DNA from: Planctomycetota bacterium | Lineage (GTDB): Bacteria; Planctomycetota; PUPC01; JACPCR01 | DNA length: 64,000 nt | Reading direction: 5' to 3' | Assembly: GCA_016179685.1 (NCBI GenBank) | Contig: JACPCR010000071.1 | Coordinates: forward strand, 1 to 64,000 | Shown: in pieces, positions 10,153 to 19,900 of the stretch | How positions within the stretch are numbered: the stretch's first letter is position 1 | Layout of the letters: each line of letters starts with the position of its first letter | Position numbers and translations under genes: made by a program | The notes under the pieces: generated by a model | Told to the model about the DNA's origin: nothing | Seen by the model: the letters and a program-made list of their open reading frames with translations, nothing else | Database searches by the model: none

Positions 10153-10950
10153 GTGCGGACTCCACCATTTCCCACGACCCTGGCTTCTCCAGCATCTCCC
10201 ACCACGGCCATCATCATCGGCGCCGGCCGGGGGCGGCGGCTCATGCCCCTCACGGAGGACACTCCGAAGTGCTACGCGGAGATCGGGGGCAAGCGTATCC
10301 TGGACTGGATTTGCGAGAGTCTGCAGAAGGCTGGCATCCGGCGCATCGCCTTCATTGGCGGCTACCAGATCGATCGCATCCGGGCCGACTATCCGGGCTT
10401 CGTGTTCTATGAAAACCGCAACTGGGAGAAGAACAACATTCTGGCCTCGTTGTTCCACGCGGAGGCCGAGATGGAGGGGCCATTCCTGTGCTCCTATGCG
10501 GACATCCTGTACCGTCCCAGCGTGGTCCGCCGGGCCATGGAAAGCCCCCATGAGATCACGGTGGTCGTGGACACGGACTGGCGCGCCCGATACGCCCGGA
10601 GGCTGAAGCATCCGGAGGAGGATGCGGAGAAAATTCTCGCCGATGGCGAACGCGTCCTTCGGATCGAACGATCGATATCGCCCGCCGAGGCCCAGGGTGA
10701 GTACATTGGCGTCGCGCGCTTCACGGCGTCGGGAGCGCGCCGGCTGTGCGAACATTATCGCCGCGCCTTGAATGAGCATAACGGACGGCCCTACCGCGGG
10801 GCCGCGTGCTTCCAGAAGGCCTATCTCATACACCTCTTCCAGGACATGATCGAGCGCGGCGTGCCCATTCACAAGGTGGATACCGCGGGTGACTACATGG
10901 AAATCGATACAACGGAAGACTATCAGATCGCCCAGGAAACGTGGCGGTAA
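10153..10950 (+). CDS. Nucleotidyltransferase (sugar-phosphate or phosphocholine type)
   Basis: A 265-residue protein starting at GTG 10153 (GGAGAG upstream). The nucleotide-binding signature is GAGRGRRLMPLTEDTPKCY near residues 23-41, the variant seen in LicC-like cytidylyltransferases and other NTP_transferase proteins. An Asp in CSYADILYR (about 113) and the C-terminal DYMEIDTTEDY are expected metal and substrate elements. It transfers a nucleotide to a phosphorylated sugar or alcohol, making an activated precursor for surface polymers. The next gene's frame begins inside its last codons, so the two are likely co-transcribed. The exact substrate cannot be read from the sequence. Confidence 0.8.
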   Translation: MRTPPFPTTLASPASPTTAIIIGAGRGRRLMPLTEDTPKCYAEIGGKRILDWICESLQKAGIRRIAFIGGYQIDRIRADYPGFVFYENRNWEKNNILASLFHAEAEMEGPFLCSYADILYRPSVVRRAMESPHEITVVVDTDWRARYARRLKHPEEDAEKILADGERVLRIERSISPAEAQGEYIGVARFTASGARRLCEHYRRALNEHNGRPYRGAACFQKAYLIHLFQDMIERGVPIHKVDTAGDYMEIDTTEDYQIAQETWR

Positions 10951-10955
10951 ACCAG

Positions 10956-12014
10956 ATGTCCGGAGCGAAATTCATCACCAGCGTCGTCGGATCGATGCCG
11001 CGCTCGCAGTTTGTCCGTGACCTCGTCGAGGTCGGGACCGAGGAACGACTCGGGACCGAGGAGCATCGCCGTCGGATGGACGCCGCCTGCGCCTACATCA
11101 TCGCCCTGCAGGAGTCCACGGGCATCGACGAGGTGACGGACGGCGAATGGCGTCGCCGCAGCTATATCGGGATCATTGCCGACATCTGCGACGGCTTCGA
11201 ACTGACCAAGCGAGGCGGGCAGCACTGGACAACCGTCACGGGTCGGCTTCGGCTTCGCCGGCCGGGCCTCATCGCCCGGGAGGTGGCTTTCACGCGCCAG
11301 CACGCCCGCCGCCGCGTCAAGGCCACGCTCCCCTCCCCCTATCTGCTCGGGCAGCGCATGTGGGACCCCGCGGCCTCCGCTTCCGCGTATCCGACACGCG
11401 AGGCGTTCATGGGGGACCTCGTAGCCGTCCTCCGTGAGGAGCTTCGAGCCGTGCGAGACGCCGGCGCGGACGTCGCTCAGATCGACGATCCCCACCTCTG
11501 CCTCTTCGTCGATCCGGCAGTCCGGGCGCAATATGCGAACCCCGACCGCGAGGCCGACCTCTGCGTGCGCCTGATCAACGGCGTGCTCGATGGAGTGACC
11601 GGCATTCAGACCGCGGTGCACCTGTGCCGACGCAACAAGGCCCGGGCCGGGTGGGTCGGCCAGGGCGGCTACGAGCCCATCATTCCCCAGCTTCGGCAGC
11701 TTCAGGTGAGGCAGTATGTGCTGGAATTCACCATCCCCGCGGCCGGCGACTTGTCCGTGCTCCGGGCCCTGCCCGATGATCGCGGGATCGGCCTGGGCTG
11801 CGTCGACTGCCGCGGGGAACACGTGGATACCGTGGAGGAGATCGTCGCCCGCGTCGAGAAGGCGATCGCTCACGTGGACGCGGAACGTGTCAGCTTGAAC
11901 CCGGATTGCGGGTTCGCACCCGGAAGCGCGGCCGAAATTCCAATTGACGAGGCCTATTCCAAGCTGTGCAACGAGGCCCGAGCGGCCGCAGTCCTGCGCG
12001 AAAAATACGCCTAG
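10956..12014 (+). CDS. MetE C-terminal-domain-like (cobalamin-independent methionine synthase family)
   Basis: About 352 residues from ATG 10956; a GTG at 10941 in the same frame, overlapping the previous gene, is also possible. The protein matches the catalytic barrel of the vitamin-B12-independent methionine synthase family, without the N-terminal MetE half. Zinc ligands are visible as His-x-Cys in VHLC and Cys in LGCVDCRGEHVDT. The N-terminus (TSVVGSMPRS) and LNPDCGF near the end are typical. Stand-alone proteins of this type transfer methyl groups from varied donors, so methionine synthesis is only one option. Its TAG stop is the first three bases of a perfect 22-bp hairpin. Confidence 0.85.
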   Translation: MSGAKFITSVVGSMPRSQFVRDLVEVGTEERLGTEEHRRRMDAACAYIIALQESTGIDEVTDGEWRRRSYIGIIADICDGFELTKRGGQHWTTVTGRLRLRRPGLIAREVAFTRQHARRRVKATLPSPYLLGQRMWDPAASASAYPTREAFMGDLVAVLREELRAVRDAGADVAQIDDPHLCLFVDPAVRAQYANPDREADLCVRLINGVLDGVTGIQTAVHLCRRNKARAGWVGQGGYEPIIPQLRQLQVRQYVLEFTIPAAGDLSVLRALPDDRGIGLGCVDCRGEHVDTVEEIVARVEKAIAHVDAERVSLNPDCGFAPGSAAEIPIDEAYSKLCNEARAAAVLREKYA

Positions 12015-12059
12015 TACACGTGTCAGGAAGTGCACCCGCACTTCCTGACACGTGTACTA
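12012..12059. repeat. Perfect 22-bp hairpin, AAGTGC-core family
   Basis: Arm 12012-12033 is the exact reverse complement of 12038-12059, with loop ACCC. The loop-proximal core is AAGTGC/GCACTT. The left arm starts with the TAG stop codon of the MetE-like gene and the right arm ends in CTA. No T-tract follows, so it is not a standard terminator. Confidence 0.85.
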
Positions 12060-12833
12060 ACCGGAAACCCCTCCCGCAGGGACCCCGCTGGGTGGCGAAA
12101 TTCAAGAGTCATCCAGATTTAACCACTTGTGAATTGGTCACTTATGGAATATCGAGTTTCTTTACTTCGCCTCTCGGCGAGGCCCCTCTCAATGGGACGA
12201 ATCCGGGAGGGGTTTCCTAAAGTAGGCAAGTGAGCAAGTGCACCTGCACCTGCTCACTCGCCTGTTCGCGTCTACGACCTTCACCCCGGCCCTCTCTCAG
12301 ACGGCTGTCACGTGGACACAGGTAACACCATGGGTTTGCTTTCTTCTCAGCCGGGCTTTAGCCGGCCCCCTGTTTGCCACCAGTTTGAACGGGTGGGGAA
12401 TGGACAAGAGAGCAGATTCAGCCCGCTTGAGCGGGCTTCTCGTGCATGGCTTCAGGCCCTGCTCCGGAGGGATGGACGAATCCTACTCGAGAAGCCCGAG
12501 TGAGGCCGGCTCTGTCGGCCCGCAGCTCCTTAGCGAAAACTTCTGCCGTCCCTACGGGACTCTTGTGGTTTATGCGCTTTCTCTTCCCAGGGCTGCGTTC
12601 GCCTTCGCTGGGCTTCGGCGAACTTGCCCCGGGCCATTTTCGGACGTCCCTACGGGACTCACAGAAACAGGCTTCCGGCGACGATCACTAAGCAGTTACG
12701 TCGGCCCTTTGCCCCCCATCCACCACCTGAAGGTGGTGGCAAAGGGGAAGCGGGCTAAAGCCCGGCTATTCAAGCCACGGTGTCAACTGCCGGCGAAGGT
12801 CAGCTCCAGGGGCAAGGGGGAACGACCTCTCAA
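12060..12833. other. Gene-free region packed with short palindromes
   Basis: No gene can be supported in these 774 bp. The region contains many small inverted repeats built around CTTGAG-, TTTAG- and CTGAAG-type centres, for example GCCCGCTTGAGCGGGC near 12420 and CCACCTGAAGGTGG near 12721. It also has two copies of CGTCCCTACGGGACTC (near 12550 and 12646) and the motif GGAAACCCCTCCCG (12061 on plus; inverted near 12205). A long open frame across it is a by-product of the repeats. It lies between two convergent genes. Confidence 0.6.
12225..12264. repeat. Hairpin, AAGTGC-core family, two mismatches
   Basis: The 19-nt arms 12225-12243 and 12246-12264 pair around a CC centre. The two mismatches are A opposite C, which would be G-U pairs in RNA from the minus strand. 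The outer arms are unrelated to the other copies. Confidence 0.75.
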
Positions 12834-15800
12834 CTACTTCACTTTGCTCAACTCGTCGGACAGCGCGTCGATGGCGTCCTGGAGCGTCGAGGGCGGCACC
12901 GGCTTCGACTTGGCCCAGTCCTTCCGATCCCACGTCGGACTCCGCGCCTTCTCCCGGCTCACCGCCTCTTCCAGGCCGGCGAACCCCGCGGACCACTCCT
13001 CCATGTCCTTCAGGGTGTTCTCCATGTCGTCGCGGAGGGAGATGAGAAGGAATCGCTTCAGGTCCTTTTCCTTCTTCTTCAGCTTGAGAATCTGTGGAAA
13101 CAGGGCGTTGGCCCGTGACCGGTGGACTTCGGCCTGCCGGCTACCCAGACTCTTGACTTGCTCCTTCATCCGATCGTCCAACGGCGGGTTCTTGCCGACC
13201 CAGCCCTTCAGGTCCCGCACCATCTCCCGGGCCAGGAAACGTGCCGCCTGGATTTGTTCCTCGATCGTGTTCTGGAGGTGCGGGTCCGTGCTCAGGGACG
13301 CGGAATCGAGGATGCTGGTCACCTTCTTCAAATGTGCCGCGAGGACGCCGTCCGCCAGCTTCACGCAGGTCTCATTCTTCCTCGCGTCCAGACCGGGATG
13401 CAGCTTCGACCAGGCCTCCAGGTTGCCGAGGAGCGCCTGGGTAGACGCCCGGGCCGCTTCCAGGGCGTCCTTCTGGGCCTCGCCCGTCACCTTCTCTCGC
13501 TGGCCGAGGATCGCCTCGGTCTCGAGTCGGACGACTTCCTCGGCCAGCGCTTCGGCCAGGGCGCCCACGGTGTCCGAAAAGACCGGGAGTTCCTGATTCC
13601 ACCGCTCGAGATCGGCCATCACCTGGCCGGCCGAGTCCCGGGCCTCCTGGAACTTGCCTTGCCCCCAGAGCTTCTGAAACGCTTGGATATCCTCCTGACC
13701 CGCCTGGGAGAGCTGGGCTTTCACCGTGGAGAAAAGAGAGCCTTCCCCTTCCTCCGCCGCCGGCGCCTCCTGAACCAGGAAGTACCGGAAGGCGTCCGGG
13801 AAACTTCCCAGAATCTGATTGCGCGGGAACAGCGTCTCAGCGGAGGGGAAGACCGTAGCGGAATGCACGAGGTAGACCTTGAGATCGGGTCCCTGCATGA
13901 GAAAGGCCCGAAACTGGCGCGCCGCCAAGGAAACCTGCACGGTCTGGAGCTGCTGCTCCTCGCCCTGCTTTTTCAAAAAATCGGCGGGGATGGCTGCCGC
14001 ATCCATGGCGTTCCCCTCCGGCTGGGCCTTGTACTGGCTGCGGAGCGCAAAGGTGTCCGCCAGCGGGAAGCCCGCCTGCCGGATACAGTATTCGAGATTT
14101 CTCCGGAGGAGGATGACGCCCAGGGCTTCCGGCATCTCCAGGATGGAGGAGCCGTCCGGGTAACGCTCGAGCCAGTCGGGAGGGAAAAGCTGCGCCACCC
14201 TCCCTCCGCTGGCCGGAGCGCCCTTGGGCTGCTCTTCTCTGTGGAGATGCACCTCCCGAAGGCCGAGGAGGAACGAATCGGGATTCCCGCCGGTGAGCAG
14301 GGTATCCGAGAGCAGGCCCGGGAAGCCCTGCCCGGGTGCGGCGGCATTCTCCTGCGTGCCGGTGGAGACGATCTGGCCGCGCCCGAATGCCTCCTGGATG
14401 ACGATATTCTGGGTCAGGCCGGGATCGAGTTGATAGTCCTGGAAGGCTCTTCGGAGAATCTTGGCGAGGACGGGCTGGTTATCCTGGAGCTGGCTGAAGC
14501 CCTCCCATTCCAAGGAATTCTTCGCCCCGTGCGCGCAGGTCCGGGCCAGCTCGTGCAGGAAGGTGGATGCTGGAAACCGGCTGGAGCCGCGCAGTCCGTG
14601 GGCCGTCGGGGCCGGGCTCGCCGAGAATCGTTCGATGCTCAGATTCGCCGGCGAGGTCTCCCAGAGCAGAAGCTGGCGAGGCTCGAGCTGGGCGTGGCGC
14701 TCGGAGAGCCAGGGCGACGGCACCCATTCGGCCTGCAAGAGTGAGACAATCTTCAGGTCCTGGAGAGGCTTCGCCAGGTCGCGGCTGAAGAGGGCCGGGA
14801 ACTCGGCCTCCGGCGGCGCCGACCCGAGCGCCAGCAGGTAGTCCCATTCCACCGGGGGGCGGTTGCGCCGGACCGCAAGCTGGCTCACCATCATCTCGTA
14901 GGGCCGACTGCCCAAGTCCAGAAGCCCGTTCCCGTGGAATCCGGCCACCACGCTCGCCTGGGGCTCGTCCGGGTTGCGGACCGGCGCCTTGAGCAGACCT
15001 TCGACGCCCCTGCGCATCTTGTCGAGCAGGTCGTCCTCGGCGGCTATCGGCAGGGGCGTCCCCGGCGGCTCGTCATAGTAGGACCAGTCAATCTTGCCGC
15101 TGGCCGGGTCGAGATACTTCACCACGAAAGCGGGCCGTTCGTTCTTTCCACGGTCGAGAAGCTGGAAGAGGATGGCCTTGACGGGCTTCGGCGCTCCTTT
15201 CTGCATCTCCTTCCAGGTCCGAATGAGGTCCGGATACGCTCCGCTCCCGAAGACGCTGCCCGTGGACAGGTTCAAGATGAAGGGACGCGACGGATCGATC
15301 AGGCTGACGGCCAGTTCGAGGCCGGTGGTATCGACGCTCCAGGGGCCCACTTGAGGAGCAGGCGTCGTTCCCCTGGTCTGGAGATGCCAGAGGAGGCAGG
15401 GGAACTGGCCGTAGTCGGGGGCGCCCCCGCGCATGGAAATCTGGAGCTTGTTGCAGTACTCCTGGTAACTCGGGTCCGGCGCCTCGGCCCCGGGGCGCGC
15501 CTGGTTACGCGCCCAAACCAGATTGCCCGTGGTCAGGTCCACCGCATAACAGTACAGCGAACGCGGCGGCAGGCTCTCGTCCGCGAAGGTCTGCAACCGG
15601 TACGTCGCCGTGCCCGTCTCCGCCGAGTTCGCCTCCACGACCCGGCAGAAGGGAATCTCGGGCTGCGCTATCGCCACCTCCAGAATATCGCGGAATCGAT
15701 CGCGATCATCGAAGGCCCTGGGCTCACCGACCCTCAGAATGCGGGGTCGTTCCCGGCTGCCCTGCAGGCCCAGCTCGATGGCCCGCCGGGCCCAGTCGCG

Positions 15801-16886
15801 CCGGGCCGAGTAATCCCGAGCGTCCGAACAGAACCCGGACAGGACGAAGGCATCCAGGAATTGCTCCGAACCCTTGGTGGGCACGAGCTTCACGCATTTG
15901 AGCAAGGCGCTCCGCACCCTGGGCGGGTCCAGCTCCACGCTGCCCGTGATGAAGGATTCCAGCCTCTGCCATTCGGGCTTACGGTGAAGCTCCGAAAGGA
16001 CCGTATAGTCCATACCGGGCGGCTTCCCGCCTTCCGGCTTCTTCGCATCCGAAGGGACGCTGACCACCCGTCGGACCAGGAACGGATCAATCCAGCGCGA
16101 TTCCGGTCGGATCGTCTGGGTCCGAATGAATTCGAGTATGAGGATGTCGGCGAAGACCTCTTCATTCTGGAGTTTCTCGTCGGCCGCCGCCTCCTGAAAC
16201 CAGTAGGTGCTGGCGAGAAAAGCGCCAATATTCGGCTGGGCCCAGCTCGGGATATCCAGCCGTGCGGCAATCTTCCGGCATTCGGGGTACAGGACCTCGT
16301 CGCGGTGGCCCGGCTCACCCGGGTTCAGTGAGAAGCACCCGCCCCACACCAGCAGTCGATCTTTGACGTCCGTCATCTTGAGGACCGCGTAAGGCATCGG
16401 CCGGCCCGGCACGTCCAGCAGGTAGCCGTACAGAATCCAACCGACGCCGTTCCCGATGCGGGTCTTCTCGTCAATCCAGCTCTCCCGCGGGTTGTCGAGC
16501 ATGCGGCTCAACCGCTGCCACATCTCGTCGCCGGGCCGGGCGGTGGCCACGGAGAAGTACTCCGAGGCAATGCGACCGGGTGACGCGAGCGACCGGCCGA
16601 GCTTCACCGAAAGCTGGTGGAGGCGTTCCGTGTTCTCGGGCTCCTCGCCGGAGAAGCTCCAGCGGGCGCTGAAGTTCCGGAGTCCCAGCACCCACACCGT
16701 GTGGTCGCCGCGGAACTTCTTGCCTTCGTCCTCGACGACGCGGAGGAATTCCTTGGCATCCGTGGCGGCATGCTTGCACAGGGTTTCCAGGTTCGAGGCT
16801 GAGAGAATGTTGGGCGGCGTTTCAGACCAGGCCACTGCGGCAAAATGGGCAGCCGCAGCCAGGAGCAGGGAGCAGGAATGACGCAT
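12834..16886 (-). CDS. Very long exported protein of unknown function, partner of caspase-FGE gene
   Basis: I do not recognise this protein. From ATG 16886 it is 1350 residues and begins with a clear signal peptide (HSCSLLLAAAAHFAAVA). A GTG at 16937 extends the frame to 1367 residues and overlaps the upstream stop; AGGA lies 11 nt before the ATG. The body is mixed alpha/beta with no catalytic motif I know. The last about 350 residues are charged and helical (likely coiled coil), with repeated Glu/Lys/Arg-rich helices. It follows the caspase-FGE gene on the same strand with no gap, so it is probably made with it and may be its target, scaffold or regulator outside the cytoplasm. That role is inference. 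Confidence 0.75.
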   Translation of the reverse strand: MRHSCSLLLAAAAHFAAVAWSETPPNILSASNLETLCKHAATDAKEFLRVVEDEGKKFRGDHTVWVLGLRNFSARWSFSGEEPENTERLHQLSVKLGRSLASPGRIASEYFSVATARPGDEMWQRLSRMLDNPRESWIDEKTRIGNGVGWILYGYLLDVPGRPMPYAVLKMTDVKDRLLVWGGCFSLNPGEPGHRDEVLYPECRKIAARLDIPSWAQPNIGAFLASTYWFQEAAADEKLQNEEVFADILILEFIRTQTIRPESRWIDPFLVRRVVSVPSDAKKPEGGKPPGMDYTVLSELHRKPEWQRLESFITGSVELDPPRVRSALLKCVKLVPTKGSEQFLDAFVLSGFCSDARDYSARRDWARRAIELGLQGSRERPRILRVGEPRAFDDRDRFRDILEVAIAQPEIPFCRVVEANSAETGTATYRLQTFADESLPPRSLYCYAVDLTTGNLVWARNQARPGAEAPDPSYQEYCNKLQISMRGGAPDYGQFPCLLWHLQTRGTTPAPQVGPWSVDTTGLELAVSLIDPSRPFILNLSTGSVFGSGAYPDLIRTWKEMQKGAPKPVKAILFQLLDRGKNERPAFVVKYLDPASGKIDWSYYDEPPGTPLPIAAEDDLLDKMRRGVEGLLKAPVRNPDEPQASVVAGFHGNGLLDLGSRPYEMMVSQLAVRRNRPPVEWDYLLALGSAPPEAEFPALFSRDLAKPLQDLKIVSLLQAEWVPSPWLSERHAQLEPRQLLLWETSPANLSIERFSASPAPTAHGLRGSSRFPASTFLHELARTCAHGAKNSLEWEGFSQLQDNQPVLAKILRRAFQDYQLDPGLTQNIVIQEAFGRGQIVSTGTQENAAAPGQGFPGLLSDTLLTGGNPDSFLLGLREVHLHREEQPKGAPASGGRVAQLFPPDWLERYPDGSSILEMPEALGVILLRRNLEYCIRQAGFPLADTFALRSQYKAQPEGNAMDAAAIPADFLKKQGEEQQLQTVQVSLAARQFRAFLMQGPDLKVYLVHSATVFPSAETLFPRNQILGSFPDAFRYFLVQEAPAAEEGEGSLFSTVKAQLSQAGQEDIQAFQKLWGQGKFQEARDSAGQVMADLERWNQELPVFSDTVGALAEALAEEVVRLETEAILGQREKVTGEAQKDALEAARASTQALLGNLEAWSKLHPGLDARKNETCVKLADGVLAAHLKKVTSILDSASLSTDPHLQNTIEEQIQAARFLAREMVRDLKGWVGKNPPLDDRMKEQVKSLGSRQAEVHRSRANALFPQILKLKKKEKDLKRFLLISLRDDMENTLKDMEEWSAGFAGLEEAVSREKARSPTWDRKDWAKSKPVPPSTLQDAIDALSDELSKVK

Positions 16887-16933
16887 CGTTATGAAATCCT
16901 TGTCAAAGGAGGCCGGGGCATTCTCCGCGGACA

Positions 16934-19900
16934 TCACTCGAGCATGTCCCAGTCCGAGGGAATCTCAAGCGCACAGCGAAACCCCGTGGACCCCTTTCGC
17001 GTATCGATGGGCTGTGTGGACCGGGGGAAGGCGCTCGATGCCCGGTCCAAGGATTCCTCAAAGTTGCTCCCCAGAATGACCTGAAGGTTGCCGCCGGGCC
17101 GCCAGGTCACCCATTCGCTCACGTTCCCGCCCATGCCCAGACAGCCCCAGGCCGACCGGTCGTCGTTCTCGAACAGGACGGTCGGCACCAGCTTGAGCCA
17201 AGGGTCCATCATCTCGCCCATCGGAGTCCGGCCCGAAACGTTGCATTGGGACTTCGTTCCTTCGTGCCCCCAGGGGTAGAGCCGCTCCTCCTGGCTGCCG
17301 GGCCCGCCGAAGGCCGCCCGACGCCACTCCTTCTCCGAAGGCAGCCGCCTATCGCCTTTCGATGCCACGCCCTCCGATTGGCGGCTCTTCAAGTTCGACC
17401 AGGCCGCAAAGTCCTCCGCGTCCTTGTAGGTCGCCAGCGCCACCGGCCAGTGGTCCGGAAACTGCAGACCCGGATCCTCCATTTTTTCCAGATGGGGCTT
17501 GATCTCCTCGAACTGCGATTCCCAGGTCAGAAAGCCCGGCTGATTCTCCCGCTTTTCCTTCCAGAACTTGCTGAAGCTTCCGATGGAGACTTCGTTCTTG
17601 TCCATGAAGAAGCCAGGGCCCTCCGCGGGGGCGGCGTTGGCCACCCAGACCATCGCAAATTCCAGGTCGTCGTGGTCTGAGCGGAACACGTATTCCCCTT
17701 CAGCCCCGTCCACCTTCCGGAACAGGTTGAACTTGTAGGCAAGCTGCACGTCACGCCACATCCGGCCCATCCGCATCCCCTGATAATCCTCCCACGTGCG
17801 GGCCCACTCGTGATGACACTGACCGCACTTCAGCTTCTCGCGGAGCGCCTTCAACTTCTCGGCGGTGTCCGGGCAGTTCCGGTCCTGGCACGCCTTGAGC
17901 ATCGCTGTCCCCTCGTCGATCAACTTCGGGTGCAAGCGGAAGTTCCGCTCGATCCGGCCGAACCAGTCCGGCATCTTATCGGGGTAGAACTGCGGCCGAT
18001 CGGTTTCCAGCAGCGCCAGCCCCTCGTTGCCGGAGCTTTCCAGGACCCGGTGGGCGAGTCGAAGGGCGCCCCGTACCCGCTCCGTCGCCTTCCTGGCCTG
18101 CGCCAAGGTGTCCTCGGCCTCTGCCGCCTCTAGCGAAAGCTTGGCGGGCATCAGGGCATAAACGTCCGCGGCGCGGAAAGCATCCTGCGTCGCTTGTCCG
18201 AATTCGAGCTTTTCACCCTCCTCGAGGATGCGCCGGCGCAGCTTGAGCAGAGCCTCCCGGGCGGGCCCCACGCTCAGATCAGGAGGATAACGCCCGAAAA
18301 TCGCCTTCACCTCCAAATTGAGCTTCGCCGGGTCCGATATCGACGCCAGGGACATCTGGCCCAAATCCTGGCAGGCCTGAATCCCGGCCTCCAATTTCTT
18401 CCGCAGCCCTTCGGCCTTCTGCGCGAGCTCCGGATGGTATCGAACCAGCCGCTCCGAATTGCGGACCTCCTGCTCCACCTTCAGCATCTCGTCCCGTGCG
18501 GACACCCAGGCCTGGATCGAGTCCGCTGCCGTCAGGCTCGCCCCCGCCTTCAAACAGGCCTCGAACAGGGGAATCAGGCTGGACCAGTACTTGGCTGCCG
18601 CAGCGTCTCCCTCCCTTCCCACCCACTTCCTGACCTCGGGCAGCAACGTATTCACGTCCGTTTCGGATAGAAACCTCTCGGACTCCTGGCTGCGGGTCAG
18701 GCCCGCCAGAGCCCGCTTCTTCGTGGCCTCGACCTCGCCCCCGCCCCCCGCCGTCTCCGCAATACCGGCCCCCTCCGCGGCCACGCGGTAGTGCCAGGCC
18801 GACCCCTCCACAGCGTCAAATCGGCCCTGTCGCTCCAGCTTCTCCGCCTGCTCCAGCCAGCCCGGGATTTCTTGAGATAGAAGCTCTTTCAAGGCCTGGG
18901 TCCGTTTCTTCGAAAGCGCCTGTATGCCGGGCGGAACGTCCTGGTCCATGCCCGCCTGGACCGCCAGTCGGCACGCCTCGAGAAGCTCCTCGACCCTGGG
19001 CCTGTCCTTCAAGTGGGCCAGCAACTGTGACGGCTTCGCCGCCTCATCCAGCGTTTTCCAGGCGTCCACAACGCTGCCGAAACGGAAAAGATACCGGAGC
19101 GCCTCGTCCGGTTCGTCCGGCCTCGACTCTTTTCCGGCGGACTGGAGCATTTCGGACGCCCTCTCCATCTCGCCGCCCTCGATGGCCTCCAGGGTCTTCA
19201 ACGCCATCTGCCAGTGCAGGACCTGTTTCCGGGCCTGGGATTCCTCGGAGGCCTTCTGGTACTTTTCCACGGCCAGGCCCAGGGCTGGACCCGCCTTGGC
19301 ATAATTGCCCGCCCGCAGGAGGGCGATGCCGTTGAGGACGTGCTCGAGACGCTCCCGCGCTCCACGGGCCTCTTCCACCGGCTGCGGGAACTTCTCCGGC
19401 GAGGCGTCCCGCAAGTAGTCCTGGTACCGCGCCAGAGCGGCTTGCAATGCCGCCACCGTCGAGGCCCGGTCCTCGGATGCCCGGGCCTCGTCTCCTACCT
19501 TCGTCAGATAGTCCGTCGAAAGGACCGGCCGGCGGAAAAAAACATACGTGCCGCCTTTCTGGTGGCCCGCATCTCTTAACGACCCCATGAGCGGAAGCGT
19601 CTTCGTCACCCCGGTCCGCAGATTGGCAAACAGCTTCAAGGGGTCCAGGTAGGGCTGCGTATTGCCCTCCAGCTCCCGAATCAAGTGGAAAGCGAATTCG
19701 CTGTGATCCCCGATCCCCGTGTCCGGCACAGGCTCCAGGGCGCCCGACGTCAAGACCTGACGCGACATCCTCGCATACGCCTTCCGGTAAAATTCCTGGG
19801 TGATTTCCTCGGGCGCTCCCCGCTCCACGTCCAGCAAGTCGCCCGAAAAACAAGAGTCCGCCAGAAGCAGCACGTGACGACACTTGAAGGACAACATGTA

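Noticed and set aside
12012..12059. Rho-independent terminator
   Set aside because: The stem is perfect but no T-tract follows on either strand; the same holds for the other AAGTGC hairpins.
12238..13596. 452-codon plus-strand frame
   Set aside because: It runs through palindromic repeats and then opposite the 3' end of the clear minus-strand gene; composition reflects high GC.
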